This document shows positions 45,597 to 54,908 of a stretch of 64,000 nt of DNA, in pieces. The DNA comes from UMGS1933 sp045593405 (GTDB taxonomy: Bacteria; Bacillota; Clostridia; TANB77; CAG-508). A program made the position numbers and the translations under genes. The DNA is taken from positions 1 through 64,000 of the forward strand of contig JAZNWN010000021.1 in NCBI GenBank assembly GCA_045593405.1, read 5' to 3'. The notes under the pieces are model-generated. The model saw nothing but the letters and a program-made list of their open reading frames with translations, was not told the DNA's origin and ran no database searches. The first letter of the stretch is position 1, and every line of letters starts with the position of its first letter.

Positions 45597-46691
45597 ATGG
45601 ATTATACTTTTGGAAATGTCAGCTTTGACTCAACAAAACTTAATAAAAGAGATTTAATTTTAGTAAGAAAACAAATGTCAAATTTTCAAAAACAAGCAAG
45701 AGAAAATGCAAAATTAAATAAATGTTACTATTGTGGAAAAGATAATCCACAAATATGTAACTCTCACTCGATTCCTGAATTTGCTCTAAAAAATATAGCA
45801 CAGGATGGTGAAGTTCTATATACTAATGCTCTAGTAAACATTCCCACTGAAAAAGAAAAAAAGGGATTAAATGAAGCAGGAACTTTTAGAATTATATGTA
45901 GAGAATGTGACAGCAAAATTTTTAGGAACTATGAAAATCCTGAAAACTATTTAACGCTTCCTACTCCTAAAATGTTGGCAGAAATTTCATTAAAAAATTA
46001 TTTACATATAATAAGTAAAAGATTAATAGAAGATGAATTTTTCAAACAATCCCCTACTCTTACAGTTAATCCTTTATATTTAGATTATGCATCAAAAAAA
46101 ATAAAAACAAATCAATTAGATTTGTTTGAATATAAAAAAGCTTATGAAAAAGCTAAAAGAATAGCTATTAAAAACTGGGAAAATGAATATTATATAATCT
46201 TTTTCAAAAAACTTGATTATGTAGTTCCCCTAGCATATCAAAATAATCTTGCATTAGTTTGTGATATTGAAGGAAATATAATTAACGATATTTATAATAC
46301 AAATGATAAATATAAAATACAAGATATTCAGTTATGTATTTTCCCATTAAAAGATTCTAGCATAATTTTGTTATTTATGGATAGCAATAATAAAAGATAT
46401 AGAAAGTTTAATAAGCAGTTCCAAAAATTAGATGATGAAGAAAAATTAGAACTTTTAAATTATATTATATTTAAGTATTCTGAAGATGTTTTTTTAAGTA
46501 AAAAAATAGAAAAAATCATGAAGTCATCTGAAGAATTAAAAAGTGTAGTAAGAAGCACATCTGATATGACTTGTAGTACATATAATTTACTAGAGGAAAC
46601 CATTAATTATGATAAAGCAGTAAAAGAAGAATTCAATTTAAACCAGAAAAAGGATATTCCAAATTTCCTATCTAAAAAATTTGCTTTATAA
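45597..46691 (+). CDS. Putative zinc-binding HNH-like protein at the island end
   Basis: 364 residues; ATG 45597 with GAGGTG upstream. Residues 40-110 hold CYYCGKDNPQICNSHSIPE and later IICRECDSKIF, two Cys pairs bracketing an N-S-H-S-I-P-E motif, as in HNH-type or related treble-clef proteins of mobile elements. The rest is helical and unfamiliar. A nuclease role is possible but unproven. It is the last gene before the attachment site, a common place for cargo. Confidence 0.55.
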   Translation: MDYTFGNVSFDSTKLNKRDLILVRKQMSNFQKQARENAKLNKCYYCGKDNPQICNSHSIPEFALKNIAQDGEVLYTNALVNIPTEKEKKGLNEAGTFRIICRECDSKIFRNYENPENYLTLPTPKMLAEISLKNYLHIISKRLIEDEFFKQSPTLTVNPLYLDYASKKIKTNQLDLFEYKKAYEKAKRIAIKNWENEYYIIFFKKLDYVVPLAYQNNLALVCDIEGNIINDIYNTNDKYKIQDIQLCIFPLKDSSIILLFMDSNNKRYRKFNKQFQKLDDEEKLELLNYIIFKYSEDVFLSKKIEKIMKSSEELKSVVRSTSDMTCSTYNLLEETINYDKAVKEEFNLNQKKDIPNFLSKKFAL

Positions 46692-46858
46692 TATTAATGT
46701 TTACAAGAGAAATTTATTGAAATATATAGTATTTGAAGGTTATAAAAAGTTCGATTTCTCCCCAAAATCTCCCCATTTGGTTAAAAACAGCTAAATTTTA
46801 GAGGTTTTTGCAAAAATTAAAAATCGCTAAAACCTTTAAGGCTCTAGCGACTTAATAG

Positions 46859-46934
46859 TGGTTGCGGGGGATAGACTCGAACTATCGACCTTCGGGTTAT
46901 GAGCCCGACGAGCTGCCAACTGCTCCACCCCGCG
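46859..46934 (-). tRNA. tRNA-fMet (CAT), initiator
   Basis: 76 nt with CCA. CGCGGGG / CCCCGCA acceptor with the unpaired C1-A72 of initiator tRNAs, three G-C pairs in the anticodon stem (GGGCTCATAACCC), T-arm with GTTCGAGTC. It is the target of the island; its 3' part is the right-hand attachment repeat. Confidence 0.95.
46866..46900. repeat. Right attachment repeat of the tRNA-fMet island
   Basis: Identical to 25822-25856. It lies within the intact tRNA, so the element restores a complete gene on integration. Confidence 0.9.
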
Positions 46935-47068
46935 ATATTTAGTACCTGAATAGTATACACTTTTGAAATTCTTTTGTCAACCCTTTGTTTTAATTTTTTC
47001 TTACCTTTAATATTATATTTCCATTTTTTGAAATTTATACCTATTAATATAAATATTTCCCAAACTGC

Positions 47069-47097
47069 TTGATTATTAGCAAAAAAAAAGCTATAAT
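47069..47097 (+). promoter_or_regulatory. Promoter of tRNA-Arg
   Basis: TTGATT at 47069-47074, 17-bp spacer with an A9 run, TATAAT at 47092-47097, 20 bp before the tRNA. Confidence 0.8.
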
Positions 47098-47117
47098 ATA
47101 TTAGTATTTTAATAATT

Positions 47118-47354
<237 letters not shown>

Positions 47355-47383
47355 AATGCCATTAGGCATGGTTTTGTTTTATA

Positions 47384-47412
47384 TTGTAATTGTTTCTTTA
47401 AAATGTTATAAT
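47384..47412 (+). promoter_or_regulatory. Promoter of the P-loop kinase-like gene
   Basis: TTGTAA at 47384-47389, 17-bp spacer, TATAAT at 47407-47412. Confidence 0.6.
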
Positions 47413-47444
47413 TCTTTTGATAATTATAATTGGAGGAAACCATA

Positions 47445-47951
47445 TTGGATAATTTATATATATTTACTGGGCCACCAGGTGTTGGTAAAAGTACAATTTC
47501 AAAAAAACTTGCGCAAAACAAAATCAAATCTGCTTTAATAGAAGGTGATACTATTTATTCACAAGTTGTTGGAGGATACTCAGCAGCTTGGAAAGAAGGT
47601 AATCATTTAGATATTTTTTGGGAAATCTGTCTAAAAAATATTGATATATATTTAAAGGCTGGATATGATGTAATATTTAATTATATTGTTACACCTGATA
47701 AAATAAATCAAATTCAGGAAGCATTTAAAAATTACAATATAAAGTTTGTAATTCTTTTGGCTGATGAATATACGTTATTAAAAAGAGACAAAGAACGACC
47801 TGCAGATTGCCAAATGCATGAAAGATGTATTCTTTTACTAAATAATTTTAAAAACCTAAAATTAAAAAACGATTATTTCCTTGACACAAGTAATCTAACT
47901 GTTGATGAAACAATAAAAATTATTGAAAATAATAATAAATTTAAAATATAA
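47445..47951 (+). CDS. P-loop NTPase, kinase-like (AAA_33 type)
   Basis: About 168 residues starting at TTG 47445, eight bases after GGAGGA. Walker A GPPGVGKSTISKKL at residue 9, and a lid-like stretch RDKERPADCQMHERC, similar to small nucleoside or antibiotic kinases such as chloramphenicol phosphotransferase-like proteins. Substrate unknown. Monocistronic, ended by the shared terminator at 47.97 kb. Confidence 0.75.
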   Translation: MDNLYIFTGPPGVGKSTISKKLAQNKIKSALIEGDTIYSQVVGGYSAAWKEGNHLDIFWEICLKNIDIYLKAGYDVIFNYIVTPDKINQIQEAFKNYNIKFVILLADEYTLLKRDKERPADCQMHERCILLLNNFKNLKLKNDYFLDTSNLTVDETIKIIENNNKFKI

Positions 47952-47952
47952 T

Positions 47953-47992
47953 AAAAATGAACAAAGGAATTATTCTCCTTTGTTCATTTTTA
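47953..47992. terminator. Bidirectional terminator
   Basis: AAAAATGAACAAAGGA / TCCTTTGTTCATTTTT long stem (loop ATTATTC) between the kinase-like gene and pyrE. Confidence 0.88.
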
Positions 47993-47993
47993 T

Positions 47994-48638
47994 CTATTTA
48001 CATCTAATCCAACTCTCATCACTTGGATTATTTCTAAAAGCTATTAGCCTTTCAATATCTTCTTTTTTAATATATCCTTCTTCTGCTGCAACTTCTACCA
48101 TTACATCAAAATTTGATAAACTTACATTATCCACATTTGCTTCTGCAAGTCTTTTTTTGCTTTTTTCCATATTGTATGTAAATAAACTTGCTATTCCTAA
48201 AACCTCTGCTCCCGCTTCTCTTAAAACATTTACTACATCTATTACACTTCCACCTGTTGAGATCAAGTCTTCAATTACTACTACTTTTTGACCTTTTTCT
48301 AATTTACCTTCTATTTGGTTTTGTCTTCCATGGTCTTTACTACTTCCTCTTACATATCCCATTGGTAAATTTAGTTTATCTGCTGTAATTGCCGCATGTG
48401 CAATCCCTGCTGTACTTGTTCCCATAAGTACTTCCGCTTCTGGGTAATATTTTTTTACAAGTTCTGCTAGTCCATTTTCTACTTTTGTTCTTACCTCTGG
48501 AGCTGTTAATGTTAATCTGTTGTCACAGTAAATTGGACTCTTTATTCCACTTGCCCATGTAAATGGTTCTTCTGGTCTTAAAAATATTGCTTCTATTGAT
48601 AATAAACTTTTTGCAATTTCTCTTTCTAAATTATTCAT
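47994..48638 (-). CDS. pyrE: Orotate phosphoribosyltransferase
   Basis: 214 residues. PRPP-binding loop VVVIEDLISTGGSVIDVV, plus FTWASGIKSPIYCDNR (orotate site) and YVRGSSKDHGRQNQIEG (flexible loop). Forms OMP from orotate and PRPP. Follows pyrF by 15 bp in the same transcript. Confidence 0.95.
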   Translation of the reverse strand: MNNLEREIAKSLLSIEAIFLRPEEPFTWASGIKSPIYCDNRLTLTAPEVRTKVENGLAELVKKYYPEAEVLMGTSTAGIAHAAITADKLNLPMGYVRGSSKDHGRQNQIEGKLEKGQKVVVIEDLISTGGSVIDVVNVLREAGAEVLGIASLFTYNMEKSKKRLAEANVDNVSLSNFDVMVEVAAEEGYIKKEDIERLIAFRNNPSDESWIRCK

Positions 48639-48653
48639 AACTTTTCCTCCATT

Positions 48654-49352
48654 TTATCCACAAAAATCTCTTATACATCTTCTATATGCTTCTACTGGAT
48701 TTTCAGATTTTGTTATTGGTCTTCCAACTACAATATAATCTGAACCAATTTCTTTTGCTTTTTTAGGTGTTGTAACTCTTACTTGATCTCCCACATCATC
48801 TGTTTCAAATCTTACTCCTGGCGTTACTGTTACAAAGTCTTGTCCACATACTTCTTTTACTTTTCCTGCTTCTAATGGCGAACATACTACTCCATCTAAA
48901 CCTGCAATTTTACTATTTTTAGCATAATGCATTACTACATCATCTAGTTTGCCTTCAATTAATAGTTCTTTGTTCATTCTTTCTTCACTTGTAGAGGTTA
49001 GTTGTGTTACAGATATAAGTAATGGTCTTGTTCCATCTTCTCTAGTTAGCCCTCTAATTGCTGCTTTCATCATTTCTATTGTTCCTGCCGCATGCAAATT
49101 GCACATATCTACGTCTAATCTTGAAAGTGATGCCATTGCCTTTTCAACTGTGTTTGGTATGTCATGTAATTTTAAATCTAAGAAAATTTTGTGTCCCCTT
49201 CTTTTTATTTCTCTTACTATTTCTGGGCCTTCACTATAAAATAATTCCATTCCAATTTTTAAAAATGGTTTTTCTTCTGTAAATAATTCTAAAAAGTTTA
49301 AAGTTTCTTCTTTATTTTTAAAGTCACATGCAATTATTACGTCTTTTCCCAT
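48654..49352 (-). CDS. pyrF: Orotidine 5'-phosphate decarboxylase
   Basis: 232 residues. Catalytic D-K-x-x-D stretch FLDLKLHDIPNTVEKA, TPGVRFETDD and the phosphate-binding YIVVGRPITKSENP. Last step of UMP synthesis. First gene of pyrF-pyrE; ATG 49352 behind GGAAGGGTG. The 5' region shows no obvious PyrR attenuator. Confidence 0.95.
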   Translation of the reverse strand: MGKDVIIACDFKNKEETLNFLELFTEEKPFLKIGMELFYSEGPEIVREIKRRGHKIFLDLKLHDIPNTVEKAMASLSRLDVDMCNLHAAGTIEMMKAAIRGLTREDGTRPLLISVTQLTSTSEERMNKELLIEGKLDDVVMHYAKNSKIAGLDGVVCSPLEAGKVKEVCGQDFVTVTPGVRFETDDVGDQVRVTTPKKAKEIGSDYIVVGRPITKSENPVEAYRRCIRDFCG

Positions 49353-49487
49353 TCAAATCACCCTTCCTCTTAAATTCGTTTTCATTATAACATAACTTGT
49401 TTTACAGTACAAATATAATTTGTTTTTTTCTGTCACTTTTTGATATTTTTGCATACTATATATTATGAAAATAATAGAGGTGAAAAT

Positions 49488-50138
49488 ATGTTTCTAGACT
49501 GTTTATTACTAGCTATTCCTATTAGTTTAGATTGTATTGGTATTGGTATGACTTATGGTATAAAAAATACCTATATTACACCACTTGCAAAATTTATTAT
49601 TTTTTCTATATTTTTCATAGTTACTTCTATTGCTGTTAGTATTGGTACATTAATTATTGAAATTTTCTCACTCGAAATTGCAAATATTGTAGGAGTTGTT
49701 TTATTAGTTTTAATGGGATTATGGATTATTTACCAGTCTTTTCGCCCTAAAAAAAAAGATTTAGAATTAAATAAAATAGAAAAAACAAAAACTAGAATTC
49801 ATAAATTTATTATAAAACCTTTAGGTCTTACAATTCAGATTATAAAAAATCCTACTAGCTCAGATTTAGATCATTCAAAACATCTTGATGCAAAAGAAGC
49901 TTTATACCTAGGTTCAGCTATTTCTATAGATGCTTTTTGTGCTGGAGTTGGATGTAGTGCTATTGGAATAACCTCATTCCTCTTTCCATTGTTTATATCT
50001 ATATTTCATATAATATTTTTAAGCTTTGGATCTTTTATAGGTGAGAATCTATCCTCACGTACTAAAATCCCAGATAATATCTGGTCGATTATTTCTGGTA
50101 TTTTGTTAATAACTATAGGAATTTCAAAATTGTTTTAA
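49488..50138 (+). CDS. ytaF: Sporulation membrane protein YtaF (MntP-like fold)
   Basis: 216 residues from ATG 49488 (GAGGTGAAAAT upstream). Six membrane helices in two repeats, each opening with an Asp-containing motif: LLAIPISLDCIGIGMTYG and LGSAISIDAFCAGVGCSA. YtaF is conserved in spore formers and related to the MntP manganese exporter; its molecular role is unsettled. Confidence 0.85.
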   Translation: MFLDCLLLAIPISLDCIGIGMTYGIKNTYITPLAKFIIFSIFFIVTSIAVSIGTLIIEIFSLEIANIVGVVLLVLMGLWIIYQSFRPKKKDLELNKIEKTKTRIHKFIIKPLGLTIQIIKNPTSSDLDHSKHLDAKEALYLGSAISIDAFCAGVGCSAIGITSFLFPLFISIFHIIFLSFGSFIGENLSSRTKIPDNIWSIISGILLITIGISKLF

Positions 50139-50141
50139 AAA

Positions 50142-50163
50142 AGAAGGTTTGTATAAACCTTCT
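50142..50163. terminator. Bidirectional terminator
   Basis: AGAAGGTTT / AAACCTTCT with a 4-nt loop, between ytaF and the 126-aa gene. Confidence 0.8.
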
Positions 50164-50542
50164 AATTTTCTTGGCCATAAATATTTTCAGATAAATTTTC
50201 TATTTGGTCTTTTCTATGTTGTTGTCTGTTTTGCATATTTCTTAGCCTATCTTCTGACATTTTTTCGTAATTTTCTTCCATATATATCTGTGCGCCCTTA
50301 TAATTGTCTGCTAAGTTTTGTACTTGTTCTATTTTACTAGCATTATTATTTAAAACTATTTTATTTTTTAGTTTGTCAATTTCCTCTTCTCTAATGTCTT
50401 GCTTATCTCTTGCTCTTTCTTTACTTTCTTTGCTTCCTATATGTGAATATTGTTCTAAATGTCTTTGGCTTCTTGTGTGATTCTCCACCAGATTTACTAG
50501 GTTTTCTAGCTGTCTTTCTTTTTGTTCATTATTTTGTTCCAT
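50162..50542 (-). CDS. Coiled-coil hypothetical protein (126 aa)
   Basis: Very hydrophilic; long charged helices rich in Gln, Glu, Arg and Asn (QLENLVNLVENHTRSQRHL, YEKMSEDRLRNMQNRQQHRK). No Cys, no membrane segment. ATG 50542 behind GGAG. Family not recognised. Confidence 0.6.
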   Translation of the reverse strand: MEQNNEQKERQLENLVNLVENHTRSQRHLEQYSHIGSKESKERARDKQDIREEEIDKLKNKIVLNNNASKIEQVQNLADNYKGAQIYMEENYEKMSEDRLRNMQNRQQHRKDQIENLSENIYGQEN

Positions 50543-50596
50543 AAAAAATCACTCCTTTTGTTAATATTATTAACTTTTAGAAGTGATTTATACAAA

Positions 50597-51184
50597 TTAA
50601 ATTTTTTCAAATCTTCTATTAACAGTGTTCCAATTTACAATGTTCCACCAAGCATTTACATAGTCTTTTCTTTTTGCCTCATATTGTAAAAAATATGAAT
50701 GTTCCCACATGTCTAGCACCAATATGGGAATACATCCCCACAAAGTTAAATCTTGGTGTTTTTCACATTGTAATATTTCTAATTTTTTAAACCTTGGAAC
50801 CCAAACCAGCAAATTCCATCCAGATGCTTCTACAGCTATACTACTAGCTGAAAACTGAGCTTTAAATTTATCATAACTTGTAAAATCTTTTCTTATTTGT
50901 TCCATTAATTTTATACTCGGATTTGTAGGAATTGCAGGTCCCATGTTTCCAAAAAACAGTTCATGTAATATAACACCTGAGCCATAAAAACTTAAATCTC
51001 TTTCTAAGCATTTTATATTCTCAAAATTATTACTCTTTCTTGCTTGTTCTAACTTTTCCTCTGTTTTATTTGTATTATCTACATACCCCGCATATAGTGT
51101 TTCATAATGTATTATTAAGGTTTCCCTGCTATAGTATGGCTCCAATGCATCTAATGAATATGGCAGACTAATTTTATTTATCAT
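50597..51184 (-). CDS. Superoxide dismutase, Fe/Mn family
   Basis: 195 residues. The four metal ligands are present: His in ETLIIHYETLYAGYVDN, His in GVILHELFFGN, and Asp plus His in LVLDMWEHSYFLQY. The protein converts superoxide to oxygen and hydrogen peroxide. In Clostridia some members of this clade are spore-coat-associated or of uncertain metal use. ATG 51184 with AGGAGG. Confidence 0.92.
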   Translation of the reverse strand: MINKISLPYSLDALEPYYSRETLIIHYETLYAGYVDNTNKTEEKLEQARKSNNFENIKCLERDLSFYGSGVILHELFFGNMGPAIPTNPSIKLMEQIRKDFTSYDKFKAQFSASSIAVEASGWNLLVWVPRFKKLEILQCEKHQDLTLWGCIPILVLDMWEHSYFLQYEAKRKDYVNAWWNIVNWNTVNRRFEKI

Positions 51185-51267
51185 AGTTTTCCTCCTATGA
51201 TATTTTATTTATAATATATTATTAATATTCGTAATTTAAAATTTATATAAATTTTTCAAATAATCTC

Positions 51268-51296
51268 TTGAATTCCTTTAATTTTTATGTTATTAT
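51268..51296 (+). promoter_or_regulatory. Promoter of tRNA-Pro
   Basis: TTGAAT at 51268-51273, 17-bp spacer, TATTAT at 51291-51296. Confidence 0.7.
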
Positions 51297-51314
51297 ATTT
51301 AAGTATTTGTTTTT

Positions 51315-51390
51315 CGGGGTGTGGCTCAGTTGGTAGAGCGCGTGGTTTGGGACCATGAGGTCGCACGTTCGATCCGTGTCACCCCGACCA
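51315..51390 (+). tRNA. tRNA-Pro (TGG)
   Basis: 76 nt with CCA: acceptor CGGGGTG / CACCCCG, D-arm GGCTCAGTTGGTAGAGC, anticodon loop TTTGGGA with TGG, T-loop GTTCGATCC. No terminator follows; the terminator sits 5.8 kb away after a copy of the tRNA 3' end, so an element is inserted here. Confidence 0.95.
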
Positions 51391-51589
51391 AATCATATAG
51401 TATTTTAAAATATTTACAAAGTATTCGAAAGTACATAAAACCTACTATTTCAATGGTTTTATGTCTTTTTTATTTTTTAAAGTATTCTAGAAATATGTAA
51501 AAAATACATAAAAATATTCTGCTATTGCATTAGTTATTGCATTAGTTTTTTGCCGAAAAATTGTCAAAAAAGTACTTATATTTTACTAA

Positions 51590-51620
51590 AAAAGAACAAA
51601 GGATTCGTGCCTTTGTTCTT
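51590..51620 (-). terminator. Terminator
   Basis: AAAGAACAAAGG / CCTTTGTTCTTT hairpin downstream of the 151-aa gene. Confidence 0.75.
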
Positions 51621-51633
51621 TCCCTTTTTTATA

Positions 51634-52089
51634 TTAATTTCTTTTAAATAAATTTTTTATTTTATCAAATAACCTTTGAATAAATTTCTTTTCTTTATAT
51701 TCAACTATTGCTGTTTCTGTTAAAATATTTTCTTGTACATTTTTTTCAAAATCATTTCTTTTCTTAAATATATTATCTGGATTATATTTCTTTCTTAATT
51801 CATCTTCAAAAATCCTCTTATCATATTGTTCTTTTGCTATTATTCTTTCTCTTTCTATATCTGTAGCCCAATAATCTCTATAAATTATTGCCAATAAAGC
51901 TTTCGTTTCCTGCAATACATTTTGCTCTTCAAAAACCACATTTTCCTTTAATCTGTATTCATAACTATTATCCATATTATTCTTTATTGTTCTTATTATG
52001 TCTTGTGGTATTTTTTCAAAATCTTCTTTTGATATATTCTTCAATATTTCATATACTTCTCTATATGCCTTTGGATAAACGTCCTCCAT
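51634..52089 (-). CDS. Helical hypothetical protein (151 aa)
   Basis: Charged and helical throughout; a N-terminal segment YPKAYREVYEILKNISKEDFEK, basic C-terminus RLFDKIKNLFKRN that could lie on a membrane. ATG 52089 with GGAG upstream. Family not recognised. It ends the short operon starting with the amidoligase. Confidence 0.55.
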   Translation of the reverse strand: MEDVYPKAYREVYEILKNISKEDFEKIPQDIIRTIKNNMDNSYEYRLKENVVFEEQNVLQETKALLAIIYRDYWATDIERERIIAKEQYDKRIFEDELRKKYNPDNIFKKRNDFEKNVQENILTETAIVEYKEKKFIQRLFDKIKNLFKRN

Positions 52090-52112
52090 ATAAAATCTAC
52101 CCCTTCTTTTGT

Positions 52113-52520
52113 TTACCTATTAATATGTTTATCTAATAATTCTTCCGCAAAATTATTTACTATTATATAGTTTTCTTTTATTTTTGTTTTATCTATTTGA
52201 CCTGTAAAAACATTTGAATCAATACTCTCTAATAGCATTATTTTATTTGTTAAGAGCAATGACAATATGTATGTTTTTTCATCGTATATAATAAACCTAT
52301 TTTTCACACTTATTTTCTTTTTATTGTCTTTCCCTTCTATTTTCATTATTTGAAATTTCGTACCTTTGCATTTTATTTGAGCATTAATTTCCATTTGTTC
52401 TAGTTGTTGTTGTTTTGATTGCATATAATAATTAGGACCCAATAAAAATTTTACTATTTCTTCCTCTTCCGAAAATTGATAGTTTTTTTTATTTTCTATT
52501 ACAATTAGCTTTTTTAACAT
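52113..52520 (-). CDS. Hypothetical protein (135 aa)
   Basis: ATG 52520 with GTGAGGATA upstream. Soluble, beta-rich; segments YQFSEEEEIVKFLLGPNYY and FRFI-like strands around 75-100. No motif recognised. When the amidoligase is read through its two CGG sites, the gap to this start shrinks from 117 to 22 bp, as expected within an operon. Confidence 0.55.
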   Translation of the reverse strand: MLKKLIVIENKKNYQFSEEEEIVKFLLGPNYYMQSKQQQLEQMEINAQIKCKGTKFQIMKIEGKDNKKKISVKNRFIIYDEKTYILSLLLTNKIMLLESIDSNVFTGQIDKTKIKENYIIVNNFAEELLDKHINR

Positions 52521-52542
52521 ATTTATCCTCACTTTTTAAAAA

Positions 52543-54269
52543 TTAATCTCTTCTCATTTGTTCATTTTGTATAACATTTTGTCTGTCACTTTCTAACCTT
52601 GTTTCAGCATTTCCGCATTTCTACTCCATTCACCGCTTCAGTACCGTGCAAATGCTTTTTTCCCTATTTGCTTTATTTTTATAGGTTTTGATGTTATATT
52701 TCCTTTTAAACTTTCTTCTACCTCTGGATGTTCTAATAATATTTTTTTATTAACAGCATATCTTTTTTCATATATTTGTTTTTTATCAGGAGCAACTGCT
52801 AAAGTTAATATACTATCTAATTTTTCTTCTTCTGGCGTTTCTGGATTATTTATTCTCTCGAACAATTCTATTTCCAATTGTTGTTCTGGTGTTCTTTTTT
52901 CTTCTGAAATCCTTTGTAATTGTGCTATTCTTTCTGCTGTATGAACAATTCCTCCAAACAAATTAATATTTTGTATCCATGTATCTGGATTTATTGTTCC
53001 ATTTGCCAACCTAAATTCTATAGTGTTTTTTTCTGTTCCTATATTTAGTAGATTCAAACCAGAATATCTATTCCCCTGAACTGATTTCATCTGTTCTATA
53101 AATGTTTCTAGGTCATTCTCTCCTTCTAAATTTATTGTTCCTGTTTGCAATGCCTCTTCTATTTTTCTGGATAAAGGTGTTGCGTAAGTACTAGCCCCTT
53201 CTCTTCTAATTATTTCTCCTTCTGCATTACTTATTATATATAATACTTCCTCTAAATTCCCCCATAACTCTATTAGATTTGTATATGATTCTTTGCTAGT
53301 TAGATGGTCAGCTCCTATATGAATATGTCCTCCGCATTGTTCTGAACTTTCAAGTCCCATCTCTCTCAAAATCGTACACATTATATATATGTTCCTTGTG
53401 TCATTATCTTGTGAACTTAATATTGGAGATACTACTTCTGTCCCATTATTCAATGTACCATCTGTTTTAGCTTCCCATTTATCAAATAATTTCCCTCGTA
53501 TTTCTCTGCCCTCTGCTTCTATTTCTACCCCTATTGTCATTCCTTCTGGCAAAGAAATCATTTCTTTTGTTCCTGCACATAATTTCTGTAATATATATTG
53601 TTTTATAAATTCAGAGCTTAACACTCCAGTTTCAGGATTTTGAGTTCCCTCTTCAATCATTTCTTTTACTATATTTTTTACACTTTCTTGCCCTATTAAT
53701 TCATCTAATTGTTCAACTGAAACATTTCCATTCTTTATCCACTTTTTTGATAATTGATTTCTTTGTACTTCTGGAATAGTTTCTAGCCACTCTTTAGAAA
53801 TATTTTCTATGCTTTGATTATAAATAAATTCTAGTCTATCATTTTCATTTATTTGTGCTAGGATTTGTGGTGTTATCAAATTTCTATCTACATTCCTTAA
53901 AATATCTAACTGTTGTTCAGTATCAATCCATTTAAAAATTTCAGGCTTACTCATCATTTCAATATTTTTTAAAGTCATAAATATTTCATTCATTTTCTCT
54001 CTACTGCCATGGCTCAAAGTGGTGTATATTGAAGAACAATCTCTTAATAAAAATTCTCTATTTTTTTGCGAAAAATCTATAATAGCTTCTTCTAAAGCCA
54101 TAGGTAATTTACGATTCATAGCAAAAGAACATTGAATAATAAAATTTCTTTTATCACTAGCTTTTTCAAAAGCTTTTAAAATTGCTCTTTCATCTACTTT
54201 CCCATATCGTTTAATATTTTCTAATATTCTTTTTTCTCTTTTTTGATTCAGTTGTTCAAAAAAATTCAT
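52543..54269 (-). CDS. Amidoligase-family protein, with two successive +1 shifts at CGG near the C-terminus
   Basis: 574 residues. Residues 240-470 carry the Amidoligase_2 (COOH-NH2 ligase) pattern: GMTIGVEIEAEG, KTDGTLNNGTEVVSPILS, SSEQCGGHIHIGADHL and NTIEFRLANGTINPDTW. The N-terminal 230 residues are helical repeats. The zero frame stops at 52638 after KKAFA-CGG-TAC. Skipping C there continues as GTEAVNGVEM, where a second CGG (52615-52613) would lead to a stop two codons later; skipping again gives GNAETRLESDRQNV to TAA 52543. The added 33 residues fill an otherwise empty gap. The conserved domain is complete without them, so this case rests on frame arithmetic and context more than on homology. 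Confidence 0.72.
52613..52615 (-). other. Second +1 frameshift site CGG in the amidoligase
   Basis: ATG CGG AAA, productive ATG (C) GGA AAT. Only reached if the first site at 52646 has been shifted. Confidence 0.65.
52644..52646 (-). other. First +1 frameshift site CGG in the amidoligase
   Basis: GCA CGG TAC TGA in the zero frame, productive GCA (C) GGT ACT GAA. Confidence 0.65.
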
Positions 54270-54378
54270 ACTTATCTTCTTTCTTTAAAATATAATATAT
54301 TTCATGAATTTTGTACATTTTATAAATCCATTTATTAGATTTATATTTTCTTTTGTTTTAGTTTGTTATACCTTAAAA

Positions 54379-54890
54379 TTATCTTATCTTTCTTCTGTTT
54401 ATTATTTCTGATATCAATAAATCTTTTTTATATTCCTTAATTGCAATTTCTATAAGATTTTTATTAGCACCTGAAACTGGCAAACTATATTTATGTATTT
54501 TATTATTTTCCATATAAAAGAATACAATAACACTCCCATACTTAGATATTACTTTATTAACCTTATTTAAATTTTCCATTAATATTTTTTTCTCTTTATT
54601 TTTTCTGAAAATTTCAATATAATTGGGATTAACTTTTAACACTAATTCTGATTTTCTCTTTTCATTACTCAAACTTATTAATCCTGCTATAACAAACAAT
54701 GAAGCGGGTATTCCTACCCAAAACATCATAAAATAATATGTTTCTTTTACCATATAATCTAAACCAAAAACAGTGAAGCCAAATAATAAAACAACCGCAA
54801 CTATAGCTGCTGCAAAAAACAATATTTAGCTTGTCCTTTTTGTGGTACATCTGTCCATATCTCTATCTCATTTTCTTTTCTAATTAGCAT
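54379..54890 (-). pseudogene. Two-helix membrane protein with a frame break in a T6 run
   Basis: ATG 54890 (SD AGGGG) opens MLIRKENEIEIWTDVPQKGQAKY, then the frame closes after a run of six T at about 54820. Adding one T gives CFFAAAIVAVVLLFGFTVFG and an open frame to 54379, two membrane helices and a soluble C-terminus. The part after the break can also start at TTG 54822. Unlike the CGG genes, a base is missing here, not extra. Homopolymer slippage, sequence error or a true pseudogene are all possible. Family not recognised. Confidence 0.55.
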
Positions 54891-54908
54891 GTATTTTCCC
54901 CTATTCTT

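Larger units (their letters stand above)
25822..46900. mobile_element. Integrative island of about 21 kb in the 3' end of tRNA-fMet
   Basis: Bounded by 35-bp direct repeats, with a tyrosine integrase near the intact tRNA, an excisionase-like protein and a RepA-like replication protein in the middle. Cargo: type I restriction system, TIR and 2TM proteins, MqsA/DUF4258 cluster, ADP-ribosyltransferase-like protein, HNH-like protein. No relaxase or type IV secretion gene is visible, so it is more like a mobilisable or satellite element than a full conjugative one. Confidence 0.88.

Noticed and set aside
54790..54830. Frame break in the two-helix membrane gene as another CGG site
   Set aside because: No in-frame CGG near the break, and the needed correction is an added base, not a skipped one.
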